This document shows positions 1-9,900 of a stretch of DNA of 64,000 nucleotides, in pieces. How positions within the stretch are numbered: the stretch's first letter is position 1; every line of letters begins with the position of its first letter. Both the position numbers and the translations under genes were made by a program. Source of the stretch: PLanc-01 sp034678485 (lineage in GTDB: Bacteria; Planctomycetota; Phycisphaerae; Sedimentisphaerales; Anaerobacaceae); assembly GCA_034678485.1 (NCBI GenBank), contig JAXDBU010000084.1, positions 3,771 through 67,770 on the forward strand. Direction: 5' to 3'. The notes beneath the pieces are model-generated. The model searched no databases. It was not told the origin of the DNA and saw only the letters and a program-made list of their open reading frames with translations.

Positions 1-435
1 ATCGCGGGAAACGCAGACGGCCAGGACTTCGAATGGCTTGCCGACGCGGATTCCCGCCTGGGGCCCATGCTCGAAGCGGTCGTGGACGGCAAGTACTACT
101 GGGTTCCCTTTGAGGCCATCAAGGCAATTCAGATCAGCCCGCCCAAGGAGTTGTGCGATCTGGTCTGGGCCCCTGCGAGCTTCACGTGGATCAACGACGG
201 CCAGTCGCAAGGCTTCATCCCGACCCGCTATCCGTATTCCGAGGCAAGCGAGGACGATGCCGTGCGCCTGGCTCGCAGAACCGAATGGATCGAGAAGCCG
301 GCGCAGACGTTCTTCGGTCTCGGGCAGCGCATGTTCGCTACCGACGTACAGGAGTACCCTATCCTGAACCTCCGTCGGATCGACCTGCATCACGCGGGCG
401 GTTGCGCCGAGACGCAGGAGAGCCAAAATGGCTGA
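1..435 (+). CDS. tagJ: Type VI secretion accessory protein TagJ/ImpE, C-terminal part (5' truncated by window)
   Basis: The reading frame is open from base 1, so only the last 144 residues are present. The segment with 'EWLADADSRLGPMLEA' followed by 'GKYYWVPFE' and 'PPKELCDLVWAPA' matches the conserved C-terminal domain of ImpE (SciE/TagJ). In other bacteria TagJ binds the sheath component TssB and modulates sheath handling by ClpV. Its stop overlaps the start of tssE by 8 bp, consistent with co-transcription. The usual gene order places the sheath genes and hcp just upstream, outside this window. Assignment rests on motif recognition and context. Confidence 0.8.
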   Translation: MAGNADGQDFEWLADADSRLGPMLEAVVDGKYYWVPFEAIKAIQISPPKELCDLVWAPASFTWINDGQSQGFIPTRYPYSEASEDDAVRLARRTEWIEKPAQTFFGLGQRMFATDVQEYPILNLRRIDLHHAGGCAETQESQNG

Positions 436-934
436 GCTGATGCCGAAGGAACTCCTTCAGCCGTGCCTGCTGGATCGGCTGACGGACAACGACCCGCAAA
501 ACCCCCGCGAGGGGCGGAGCGACCGCGTCGTATCCTTCAAGCAGTTTCGACAAGCCGTTCTCCGCGACATGAGGATGCTGTTGAATTCCAAACGACGGCC
601 GCCTGAGGACCCCATCTATGGCTTCGAGGGTGCGGCCAAATCCGTCTTGAACTACGGTATTCCCGAGGTCTACGGTCATACGGCCTCTCTGATCGAGCCG
701 GCGGAACTGGAGAAGCTCATCCGGCAGGTCATCGAAACCTTCGAGCCGCGAATCGCGCCGAGTTCCCTGGCGGTGCGGGTCATCGCGCCCCAGCAATCCG
801 GGGCCGTGCGATCCCTCACGTTCGAGATCACCGGCGACCTGTGGGCTCACCCTGCGCCCGATCACCTGCTTATCGAGACCGAGGTGGACCTCGACAGCGG
901 CCATTGTTCCTTGAAAGGTGAGACCGTTGGATAG
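428..934 (+). CDS. tssE: Type VI secretion baseplate subunit TssE (gp25-like)
   Basis: A 168-residue protein with the gp25/TssE layout: a variable N-terminus, a central 'FEGAAKSVLNYGIPEVYG' segment and a C-terminal region 'LRVIAPQ...LTFEITGDLWA...LLIETEVDLDSG'. TssE is a wedge component of the T6SS baseplate, homologous to phage T4 gp25, and initiates sheath assembly. The length is typical of the family. It overlaps the upstream tagJ stop and ends just before tssF, so it sits inside one tightly packed operon. Confidence 0.88.
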   Translation: MAELMPKELLQPCLLDRLTDNDPQNPREGRSDRVVSFKQFRQAVLRDMRMLLNSKRRPPEDPIYGFEGAAKSVLNYGIPEVYGHTASLIEPAELEKLIRQVIETFEPRIAPSSLAVRVIAPQQSGAVRSLTFEITGDLWAHPAPDHLLIETEVDLDSGHCSLKGETVG

Positions 935-938
935 GGCG

Positions 939-2804
939 ATGCTCGACCTCTACAACCGTGAGCTGGCGTACCTGCGGGAGATGGGGGCGGAATTCGCGAG
1001 GGAGTACCCCAAGATCGCAGGTCGTCTCGGCGGCCTCGACGATTTCCAGGGTTGTCCCGATCCGTTTGTCGAGCGCCTGCTCGAAGGGTTCGCCTTTCTG
1101 TCGGCGCGAGTCCAGTTCAAGCTGGAGGCGGAATTCCCGCGGTTCACTCAGTCCCTGCTGGGCACGGTATACCCCGACTATCTGTCGCCGACGCCGTCCA
1201 TGTGTCTGCTTCAGTTCGAGCCGGATTGGCAGGAGCCCGGGTTGACGAGCGGGTTCACCATCCCACGCGATTCCGCACTCCTGAGCTCGTTGGGCAAGAC
1301 CGAACAGACACGATGCGAATACCGCACGGCCCATGAGACGGTTCTCTGGCCGTTGCGGATCGCCATGGCGAACTACTACGTGCGGGAGTTGGGCTCGCTG
1401 GAGATCGACGATGCGTCGAAGGCAAAGGCCGGCCTGCGGATCAGAATTCAGACGGTCGGAGCGATGCCCCTGCGCGAGTTGAAGCTGGATTCGCTCCCGT
1501 TTCACTTGGTCGGGCTCGGGGAGACTCCCACCCAGATCTACGAGGAACTGTTCGCCAACGCAGTGGACATTGTACTGCAACCGGCGACGAAACCCGTCCG
1601 TTGGCGGCATCATCTGGGCGTTTCCTCGATCCGCCCGGTCGGCTTCGACAGGGACGAGAGTCTTCTGCCCTACGATTGCCGATGCTTCAGCGGGTACCGG
1701 CTTCTGCGCGAGTACTTTGCGTTTCCCCAGCGGTTTCTCTTCTTCAAACTGACGGGTCTGCAAGAGGCGCTGCAGCGGTGTAATGAGGATTCCCTCGACC
1801 TTGTCATCCTGTTCCGACGCGCCACTCTGATGCTGGAGAACGCCGTCAGTGCGGACAACTTCCGGCTGTTCTGCACGCCGGCGGTCAACATCTTCCCCAA
1901 GCGGCTGGATCGGGTCGCGGTGACCTTCCGGGACTCCGAGTTTCACGTCGTGCCGGATCGCACGAAGCCGCAGGACTTCGAGATCTACAAAGTCCTGAGT
2001 GTTGCCGGGTACGGGGAAAGCGCCGCTCAATCGCTGACGTTCATGCCCTTCTACGCGGCCAAGCATCCCGGCCTGGGACAAACCCAGGCCTACTTCCTGA
2101 CCCATCGACTCCCGCGCGTGCAGTCCCAGCGAGAGCGGCTGCGAGGAGCGAGATCTCGCAGCTACTCGGGCAGCGAGGTCTTCTTATCCCTGGTCGATGC
2201 CACTGCCGCTCCCTACAGCGGCGAGATCAAGCAGCTTGGCGTCGAAGCGCTTTGCACGAATCGCGATTTGCCCCTTCACATACCCATGGGGATGGGTACG
2301 ACAGATTTCACGATGGAAAAAGCGGCGCCCTATCGGTCGATCCGCTGCCTGGGCGCTCCGACGGCGCCGTGTCCGTCCCACGCGGAAGGGGAAATCTCCT
2401 GGCGGGCCATCAACCATCTTTCGCTGAACTACCTCTCTCTCACCGACGAGCGCGAGGGCAAAGGGGCGTCCGCTCTTCGCGACATACTCAAGCTCTATTG
2501 CACGCCAGGGGACCCTCATGGACCCAAGCAGATCGATGGGATACAGTCCATCGATTGTCGGCCCATCATACGCCGGATGAGCACGCCCCGAGCAGCGTCT
2601 TTCGCACGCGGCGTCGAAGTCACGGTGACCTGCGAGGAGGCCGCGTTTGCCGGGATCGGCGTATTCCTGCTCGGTGCGGTCCTCACCCGGTTCTTCGCCA
2701 ACTACGTTTCCATCAATTCGTTTGCGGAGACGGTGATTCGAACGGTAGAGCGTGGAGATATAATACGATGGCCCGCCCAACCGGGCCTGCGGTCACTGCT
2801 GTGA
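939..2804 (+). CDS. tssF: Type VI secretion baseplate subunit TssF (VasA/ImpG)
   Basis: 621 residues beginning 'MLDLYNRELAYLREMGAEFA', the standard TssF opening, followed by 'YPKIAGRLG'. That pattern is why I prefer the ATG at 939 over an in-frame GTG at 918, which has no spaced ribosome site. TssF joins TssG to form the wedge of the T6SS baseplate in the cytoplasm. The C-terminal part carries 'ISWRAINHLSLNYLSL', another conserved TssF block. Its end overlaps the tssG start by 37 bp, suggesting translational coupling. Confidence 0.9.
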   Translation: MLDLYNRELAYLREMGAEFAREYPKIAGRLGGLDDFQGCPDPFVERLLEGFAFLSARVQFKLEAEFPRFTQSLLGTVYPDYLSPTPSMCLLQFEPDWQEPGLTSGFTIPRDSALLSSLGKTEQTRCEYRTAHETVLWPLRIAMANYYVRELGSLEIDDASKAKAGLRIRIQTVGAMPLRELKLDSLPFHLVGLGETPTQIYEELFANAVDIVLQPATKPVRWRHHLGVSSIRPVGFDRDESLLPYDCRCFSGYRLLREYFAFPQRFLFFKLTGLQEALQRCNEDSLDLVILFRRATLMLENAVSADNFRLFCTPAVNIFPKRLDRVAVTFRDSEFHVVPDRTKPQDFEIYKVLSVAGYGESAAQSLTFMPFYAAKHPGLGQTQAYFLTHRLPRVQSQRERLRGARSRSYSGSEVFLSLVDATAAPYSGEIKQLGVEALCTNRDLPLHIPMGMGTTDFTMEKAAPYRSIRCLGAPTAPCPSHAEGEISWRAINHLSLNYLSLTDEREGKGASALRDILKLYCTPGDPHGPKQIDGIQSIDCRPIIRRMSTPRAASFARGVEVTVTCEEAAFAGIGVFLLGAVLTRFFANYVSINSFAETVIRTVERGDIIRWPAQPGLRSLL

Positions 2805-3793
2805 TACAGGCTCTCCAAGACACGCCCCATTGCTTCGATTTCTTCCAGGCGGTGCGCTGGTTGGAGAATCGGTCCAGGAGTCTTCCGCGTGTCGGACAAT
2901 CTCACCGACCCCAGGAAGACACGGTCAGGTTCCACCAGCACGTCACCCTCGGTTTTCCTCCTTCGACCCTGCACGCCTGTCGCGAAGAAACCGACGCCGA
3001 CAGGGCTTCGTTGGATCTGTGGGTCAACTTCCTCGGCCTGCTCGGCCCGGACGGGCCGATGCCCCTGCCCATAACGGAATACGTCTACGACCGCCTGGAG
3101 AACTACAACGACACGGCCCTGGCCGCCTTCCTGGACATCTTCAATCATCGGATGATATCGCTGTTCTACCGGGCATGGGCCCGTTGCCAGCAGGCGGTCA
3201 GCCATGACCGTCTGGACGATGATTGGTACGCAGACTACGTGGGGAGCTTCCTGGGAATCGGAGTCCGATCCTTCCACGGCAGAGACGCATTGCCCGACGA
3301 TCTGAAACTCTACTATGCCGGCCGCCTGTCTTGTCCGACCCGGAATGCAGAAGGTCTGCAAGCGATTCTCGAGGACAGCCTTGGACTGCCCGTCGTCATC
3401 GAGGAGTTCGTCGGACAGTGGATCCGCCTGTCGCCACAGGAGCAATCCAGGCTGGGGGCGTCTGCCGCCAACTCCTGTCTCGGAGTCACGTCCATCGTCG
3501 GATCACGATTCTGGGAGTGCCAGCACAAATTCCGGATCCGAATCGGACCGATGAGCTATGCGCGCTACAGGACGCTCCTGCCGGGAGGCAATCGGTTGCG
3601 GCAGTTGGCAGACTGGGTGAGGTTCTACGCGGGAGACGAGTTCGGATGGGAGATGCAACTCGTTCTCAAGAAGCGCAAGGTTCGCCCGGTATCCCTCGGC
3701 CGAAACGGACGCCTGGGATGGTCCTGCTGGCTCAACACTCGGTGCCCGGAAAAGGACCCGGACAATCTTGTGCTCAGGCAATCGGGAGCATAG
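2768..3793 (+). CDS. tssG: Type VI secretion baseplate subunit TssG (VasB/ImpH)
   Basis: 341 residues. The start with 'DFFQAVRWLE' is the conserved TssG N-terminal block, followed by 'VRFHQHVTLGFPPS', 'NFLGLLGPDGPMPLPITEYV' and 'DIFNHRMISLFYRAW', all characteristic of the family. TssG bridges two TssF copies in the baseplate wedge. The ATG at 2768 lies inside the end of tssF and gives the normal N-terminus; the open frame runs further upstream but only as a shadow of tssF. Confidence 0.92.
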   Translation: MARPTGPAVTAVIQALQDTPHCFDFFQAVRWLENRSRSLPRVGQSHRPQEDTVRFHQHVTLGFPPSTLHACREETDADRASLDLWVNFLGLLGPDGPMPLPITEYVYDRLENYNDTALAAFLDIFNHRMISLFYRAWARCQQAVSHDRLDDDWYADYVGSFLGIGVRSFHGRDALPDDLKLYYAGRLSCPTRNAEGLQAILEDSLGLPVVIEEFVGQWIRLSPQEQSRLGASAANSCLGVTSIVGSRFWECQHKFRIRIGPMSYARYRTLLPGGNRLRQLADWVRFYAGDEFGWEMQLVLKKRKVRPVSLGRNGRLGWSCWLNTRCPEKDPDNLVLRQSGA

Positions 3794-3878
3794 AATGGGT
3801 GAAACGTCGCACATTCGGCCTCGGGTCCGGCAGGTTCGCTGCGGGGATTTCGACAGGCCATGACAATGGGAGAGAAGG

Positions 3879-4805
3879 ATGGCTGAGATTCACAAACGTG
3901 ACCTTATCGAGGCGTCGCACCGGCTCCGAATGGTGCAGAGGGACTTCGCCGATAATGACGAACCTCAGCAGAAGGAGTATCTCTGCGAGGAACTGGAGCG
4001 GCTCCTGGCGCCCGTCCCGTTCGGTGAACGGGCCGAGTTCCTGCGGGAGCTTCTGGAGCGATTCCCTGCACGACAGACACAGACGCTCGGCGGGGTCGGT
4101 GCGACCGCCGGCTCGAGCGGGGCCCCACAACGCGCAGCCGGGGAGCCGATGGAATGGGTGGACGCGCTGATCGAAGGGCTCCCTTCCCTGTCTGAGGATC
4201 AGAAAAAGGCGGTCATCGACCGGCTTCAGGAAGTCGTTGCGGGATCGCAGCAAAGCGAGAAGACGCCGGCTCAGCCTGCGACGGATATCCGCGCGACCTT
4301 GCAGCTTGCGTCCGATGCCGCGATGCATCAGGAGCGATTCGGCGAGCTGGCCAATCTGCTCGCCGAGTTCGTGGTCAAGACCGAGCAACTGACCGTCGCC
4401 GTGTGGGGCAAGATAGCGAGCAAGTCCTCGATCCGGCCTCCCAAGCAGACCAGGAAACTCGCGGGGAAGTTCCTGAGCGGAGACGACAGCCGTCCGGAGG
4501 AGCTGGTCAAGGACCTGCAGTTGCTTCTGGAGTTCGCCACGGCCATCATGACCGCCGCCAGCAGGGCCGGCGAGGAGGTCGCGAGACGCTACTGGCGCCG
4601 GTTGTCGCCCGAAGCCATCCGGTCCCTCGTGGACATGGAGCAGAATCGCCTGCGAGACAGCCTGGTCAGTAAGGACGTCCGCTGCTGGCGAAAGTATTGT
4701 GAGCTTATCCTGGAAAACGGCGCCGAACACATCGAAAGAGAAATCGAATCCGCCATGGCGGATTACGCCGAGGCGTTCGTAAGAGGGTTGGAGCGATTGA
4801 GCTAA
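3879..4805 (+). CDS. Unassigned T6SS-cluster protein (possible TagH C-terminal-like domain)
   Basis: 308 residues with no signal peptide or membrane segment. Residues 1-60 are acidic and helical ('QKEYLCEELERLLAPV'). Residues 65-95 form a Gly/Ser/Ala-rich linker. A helical C-terminal half contains 'ELVKDLQLLLEFATAIM', 'EEVARRYWRRLSPEAI' and ends 'ADYAEAFVRGLERL'. The alternating helices, the 'YWRRLSPEAIRSLVD' stretch and the '(F/Y)AEAF' ending resemble the C-terminal domain of TagH, the T6SS FHA protein, but there is no FHA domain. It lies between tssG and tssK, 15 bp before tssK, so it should act with the baseplate or its phosphorylation control. The link to TagH is an inference. Confidence 0.6.
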   Translation: MAEIHKRDLIEASHRLRMVQRDFADNDEPQQKEYLCEELERLLAPVPFGERAEFLRELLERFPARQTQTLGGVGATAGSSGAPQRAAGEPMEWVDALIEGLPSLSEDQKKAVIDRLQEVVAGSQQSEKTPAQPATDIRATLQLASDAAMHQERFGELANLLAEFVVKTEQLTVAVWGKIASKSSIRPPKQTRKLAGKFLSGDDSRPEELVKDLQLLLEFATAIMTAASRAGEEVARRYWRRLSPEAIRSLVDMEQNRLRDSLVSKDVRCWRKYCELILENGAEHIEREIESAMADYAEAFVRGLERLS

Positions 4806-4820
4806 GGGGACAGGCGGCTT

Positions 4821-6191
4821 ATGACTGACAGTCCGATTCACTGGTACGAAGGGCTTTTCCTTCAACCGCATCATCTGCAGTCCATGCAGAGGCATCTTGC
4901 AGGGGCACTCGCCGCCGAACGATGTCGTCTATGGGCGTATCCGTATGGCGTCCTGAAGATGCGGCTGTCCAACGCGGATTTGGAGAACTATCGAGTCCGA
5001 TTCGATGAACTCCACGTGATCATGCCCAGCGGGCTCGAACTGTGCGTTCCGGAGAACGCGGATATCCCTTCGATCAACATCAAGGAGGCGCTCGCGGCCG
5101 GCAACGGTTCCCTCCTCATCAGTATCGGCGTCCCGATCTGGCAGCCGGCCGGGAAGAATGTCATCGACGGCGGCGACAAGGAGGACTGGCGCACCAAGCG
5201 ACTCTACCGCACCGCTGAGGTCGAGGTCGCCGACGAGAACACGGGGGAGAATCCACAGGTCGTCCGGGTCCGTCGGGTCAATGCCAGGCTCCTGCTGGGA
5301 CAGGAAGACCGTTCCGACCTGGAAGTCCTTCCTCTGGCGAGGGTGGTTCAGGCCGTCGGCGATGACGCGGGATTCCCCCGACAGGAGGCGACGTATGTCC
5401 CGCCTTGTCTGATCATCAACGGCTCCGCCAAGTTGCGAGACGTCATCCGGGACGCCTCAAGCCAGGTGCTCGCCGGTCGCAGCGAACTGGTTCTCCAGAC
5501 TACTCGCGGAGGCTTCAGCACGGACCATCTGCGCGGCGTTCAGTTCGAGCAGTTGCTTCGTCTGAGGACGTTGAACCGGTGGGGAGCGTTGCTCGAATCG
5601 CTGAGCGGCGTCCTGGGAAAGGTGCCGCCATTCGAAATCTACATCTACCTGAGACAGCTTCTGGCCGAGCTGGCGGCGCTTCGCCCGGACCGCGACGCAT
5701 TTGACGTGCCTCCGTACGACCACGACAACCCGCTTCCGTGCTTCGACGAGCTGTCTCGCAGGATTCGTTCCCTGCTCCAGGGCACCGTCGAAGCCAAATT
5801 CCTCAAGGCGTCGTTTGCCAGAGACGAGGAATTGGGCTGCATGTGCGCGGCCCTGGACGAGGAGGCCCTCTCGCGACCCAACGAGTATTACCTGGCAATC
5901 AAAACGAAGTGGGACCCGAAACAGCTCGCCTCGCTGGCCGAGGACCGGGACAAGTTCAAACTGATGCCGCGTGGTCTTGCCCATCAGCGAATCTACGGGA
6001 TCCGACTTGCTTATGAAGCCTATCCCCCGGTCGAGCTGCCGGCGGAGATCGGACTGTGCTATTTTCGCCTGATGCGGCATGAGAGCGGGCGCATGTGGGA
6101 ACGAGTCGTGCAGGAGAAGGCCCTTGCGGCCACGTGGCCGGACGTCGAGTCGAGCGATTTTCGCCTGACGCTCTACATGACCGTGCCGTGA
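4821..6191 (+). CDS. tssK: Type VI secretion baseplate-membrane connector TssK
   Basis: 456 residues starting with 'IHWYEGLFLQPHHLQ', the diagnostic TssK N-terminal motif. TssK trimers attach the TssEFG baseplate to the inner-membrane complex TssLM; the N-terminal shell domain is related to phage receptor-binding proteins. Later blocks such as 'YFRLMRHESGRMWERVV' near the C-terminus fit the family. Length is normal. A 16-bp gap separates it from tssL. Confidence 0.93.
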   Translation: MTDSPIHWYEGLFLQPHHLQSMQRHLAGALAAERCRLWAYPYGVLKMRLSNADLENYRVRFDELHVIMPSGLELCVPENADIPSINIKEALAAGNGSLLISIGVPIWQPAGKNVIDGGDKEDWRTKRLYRTAEVEVADENTGENPQVVRVRRVNARLLLGQEDRSDLEVLPLARVVQAVGDDAGFPRQEATYVPPCLIINGSAKLRDVIRDASSQVLAGRSELVLQTTRGGFSTDHLRGVQFEQLLRLRTLNRWGALLESLSGVLGKVPPFEIYIYLRQLLAELAALRPDRDAFDVPPYDHDNPLPCFDELSRRIRSLLQGTVEAKFLKASFARDEELGCMCAALDEEALSRPNEYYLAIKTKWDPKQLASLAEDRDKFKLMPRGLAHQRIYGIRLAYEAYPPVELPAEIGLCYFRLMRHESGRMWERVVQEKALAATWPDVESSDFRLTLYMTVP

Positions 6192-6207
6192 AACGGAGAG
6201 ACAGGAC

Positions 6208-6924
6208 ATGAGGTTAGTAACTCTGTGTGAGCCGCTGTTTCAGTACGTCTGCCGTCTGAACCGGTCCGCCGCGAAGGGCTGCACGCTGCCGCTCGAGAGA
6301 GTGCGCGCCGATATTCAACGCCTGTTCGAGGACATCCGTCACGAGGCGTCGAGTCGTCCCGATCTTGCGGCGCAATACGAGAGGATCAAGCTGCCGCTGA
6401 CGTTCTTCGTGGACTTCGTGATTCGAGAGAGCAACCTGAGCTTCCGGACGGACTGGACTCCTCTGGCTTACGACTTCAACGAGCTGGCGGGAGATGAGAA
6501 ATTCTTCGAGCTGCTCGAATCCGACATGACGGACCCGAGCGACGGCGCAGCCGAACGATTGGCTGTCTACTATACGTGTCTCGGCCTGGGCTTCACGGGC
6601 CTTTATGCCAGAGAGCCCGACACGATCCGTCGACTGGCCGGACGCATCTCGGGACGAATCTCCCGGTTCATGGATGCCGATACGCGGGCCAGGATCTGCC
6701 CCCAGGCCTACGAGCACACGGACGCCCGCGACTTCACGGAACCGCCGGGGACGAAGCTGGTCGGCATCGGCATCGCCCTGGTCGGGCTGCTGATCGTGTG
6801 GTTCGTTGCGTATTTCCTGCTCTTCTCTTCCGTTTCGGACAGGATAGACGAGCATCTTACAGCGATCCTGAACCGCGGCGCGACTGCCCAATCGACGGAT
6901 GGAAACGGACGCGGTGCTCTATAA
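6208..6924 (+). CDS. tssL: Type VI secretion inner-membrane protein TssL (DotU/IcmH)
   Basis: 238 residues with the DotU domain ('LCEPLFQYVCRLNRSA', 'LAVYYTCLGLGFTGLY') in the cytoplasmic part and a single C-terminal membrane segment around residues 187-210 ('GIGIALVGLLIVWFVAYFLL'). This tail-anchored layout is typical of TssL, which with TssM forms the trans-envelope channel base. No peptidoglycan-binding OmpA extension is present, so wall anchoring must come from another protein. Directly upstream of tssM. Confidence 0.9.
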   Translation: MRLVTLCEPLFQYVCRLNRSAAKGCTLPLERVRADIQRLFEDIRHEASSRPDLAAQYERIKLPLTFFVDFVIRESNLSFRTDWTPLAYDFNELAGDEKFFELLESDMTDPSDGAAERLAVYYTCLGLGFTGLYAREPDTIRRLAGRISGRISRFMDADTRARICPQAYEHTDARDFTEPPGTKLVGIGIALVGLLIVWFVAYFLLFSSVSDRIDEHLTAILNRGATAQSTDGNGRGAL

Positions 6925-6944
6925 TGTAATAAGGATGTGTTCAC

Positions 6945-9900
6945 ATGGCGGTGGAACCGGCACATTTCAAAAACCTCCCTGGTCCCCTGCGTATCGGTGT
7001 GGCCCTCGCGGCCGCCGGGGGGCTGTTGGCCGGGATCTGGGTCATCACGAATGAGTTGCCGCCTGCGGCCCGCAGCAAAGCGGTTCTCGGAGTCACCCTG
7101 GGGATCATGGCGGTTGGCCTGCTCCTGGTTCTCTACGCTCAGCTTGTGAAATGGCGCAAGGCACACCACGCCAAGCCGATGGAGCAGCAGGTGCTCCGAA
7201 GCGCCGGCGCGGGACGGCAAGGCATCAGCGACCCCCAGCAACTGGCGAGAATCGACGATCTCCGCAAGAGATTCGAGGACGGCATCGCGACGTTTCGCGC
7301 CGCAGGCAAGAGTCTGTACAGCCTGCCGTGGCATGTGATTCTCGGCGAGCCCGGCTCCGGCAAGACCGAGGCCATCCGCCATTGTGGCATCGGGTTCCCG
7401 CCGGGCCTGCACGACCGCTGCCAGGGCGTCGGCGGCACGATCAACATGAACTGGTGGTTCACGGATCACGGGGTTATCATTGACACCGCAGGCAGACTGA
7501 TGTTCGAGGAAGCCAGCAGCGGCGGCACGCAGGAATGGAGGGAGTTCCTGTCCCTGATGAGGAAGTCCCGCCCGAACTGCCCGATCAACGGCACCCTGCT
7601 GGTGATTCCATGCGACAGCCTGATTCGCGACAACGCCGACGAGATCGAACGAAAGGCGTCGCAGATCGCACAGCAATTCGATGTGATTCAAAGGACGCTG
7701 GACGTTCGCTTCCCGGTCTACGTGGTGGTGACCAAGAGCGATCTGATCAACGGTTTCCGCGAGTTCTTCGACGGGATCTCCGATCCCCAGTTGCAGCATC
7801 AGATCCTCGGCTGGTCCAATCCGATGGAGCTCGACGAAGCCTACGACTCCCGTTTCGTGGACAAGTACCTGGATGAGATGAAAACCCGCCTGTTTCGAAC
7901 GCGACTGACGCGCATGGGCGAGCTTCTGGGCAGTGAGTCGGATGAACAGGAGAAACCCGCGACGGATGCGTTGTATGCATTTCCCCATGCCTTCGAGCAA
8001 CTGGGCCCGCGGCTCAAACGCTACCTGGACCTGATCTTCACGGTGGGCAGCCAGTGGTCGTGCAAGCCGCTGTTCTTCCGAGGGATCTACTTCACGTCCT
8101 CCATGCAGGAAGGCGCCGCGCTCGATGAGGACCTCGCGGCGGCGCTGGGCGTCTCGGTCGAATCCCTGCCGGAAGGACCCGTCTGGAGACGGGACCGCGC
8201 CTACTTCCTGAGAGACCTGTTCACGACGAAGGTCTTTCGCGAGTCGGGACTCGTGACTCGGGCAACGAACGCACGCAAGCTGTATGCACGCCGGAGGGCG
8301 GCGGTCATGGGCTGTGCAGCGGTGAGCCTCCTCGTGTTGATCGCTTTGACGATCTACGGCGGCTTTCAGTTCCGACGAAGCGTCGGCGCTCTGCAACACG
8401 TGCTCGAGCCCGCTGTGAGCAAGACGGACCCTGTTGCACTCGTGCAGCGTTCCCGTCTCAATGAGTACTTCTACAAGGGAGACGGCGATCTGAGCAACGG
8501 AACGCCTCTGTATGCGTATTTCTCCGATCTCGCGGCACAGGCGGTCGACTGGGGACAGAGCAAGAGCATTCCATGGCTCTTCCGTCCGGCCGTGCAACTG
8601 AAAGACTTCGGCAATCGATTGCACGAGGCCGCAAGAAAGGTGTATTTGATGGGTGTCCTGCAACCGCTGGTCGAACCGACGAGCGAGAGGCTGCCCGCGA
8701 CCATCGATCCTACGTGGACCTTGGAAGACAGTCAGACGCGCGTCCTGTACTCCCTGATTGCCCTGCGAGCGAGGCAGTCCTTTGATCCGCAGTCGGCCGG
8801 GGCATTGCTTGACTCCCTCATGGAGTACGTGCAACCCGAGCAGGCCGAACACTACGCAGAGCACAAAACCGCACTGGTCGATCCTCTCTTGAAACTCTAC
8901 GAGGAGAAGCCGCCCTACCGGGACTTTGATGGTGCGATGGTGGCTCGGATCGACAACGCGATTGCCGCCGGCGTGGGGGCGTTCAACGCTTATTGGTCCG
9001 GCCCGGGAGGCACGCCGCCCGGTGTGAATCCCGTCACGGAAGTCGTTCGTTGTCTGACGGGTGTGAGTCTGACTGGAGGAGCCAGGGAAACGGAGAACTT
9101 CGCCGACTGCGAAGAGCGGTTCATCGAGAAGTACTCCGCCGTCGATCCGAATGTCGAGCGGTCGGAGGAACAAGGGAGACAATTGAAGGAGGATTTCCTC
9201 AAGCTCCAGAGCGCAAAACTCCGCGTCGACCAGGCCAAGATCGGCCTGGATCGCAACTCCTCCCTTCGACAGGCATGGCTGGCCCCGATGCAAAAGCACT
9301 CGGAGATCCTGAAGAAGAGCTACGCGGAACTCATGAAGGCTTTCTCGGAAGGCGTATCGGATGTGAATCAGGTGGATCCGAACCTGATGACGCAATACCG
9401 GACTCTCCAGGCTGGTCTCAAGATCTGCATGGACAGACTCAGCGACCCGAATCGTGACGGTCAGCTCGGCGCCGCGGACGAAGGTTTCTGGGCCGACGGC
9501 TTGTACGATCTGCGTTTCCGAATGTATGAAAGCGATGTGAACTGCATCGAGATGCTTCGAGAGACGGAGGAAAGGGTCAAAGACCTCGATTCGCTGACCG
9601 AGGCCATCCAAACCACGAGACTGTCCGTGCAGGAAGGAGAAGCGAAGCTGCAGGCCGTGCTCAAGTCGCACGCGGGCCGTCTTCGCGTCACAGAGGGGCA
9701 CGACGCGGCCATCTCGCTTTTGCGAAATGCCGACCGAACGTTCTGCAAGAGAGCCGTCCAATGGTGGCTCGACAACCTGCCGCGCGATGCGTCATCCCTT
9801 GAACGTCGCATCGCGAGAGACGGAGGCGACCCATACAATTTGACGGCGACGGCTGTGGTGTTCTCCGCCTGGGACAGCATGAACAGAGACTGCCAGATCC

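Noticed and set aside
6708..9761. A 1017-codon open frame on the minus strand
   Set aside because: Antisense shadow of tssM; no recognisable domain and no start site.
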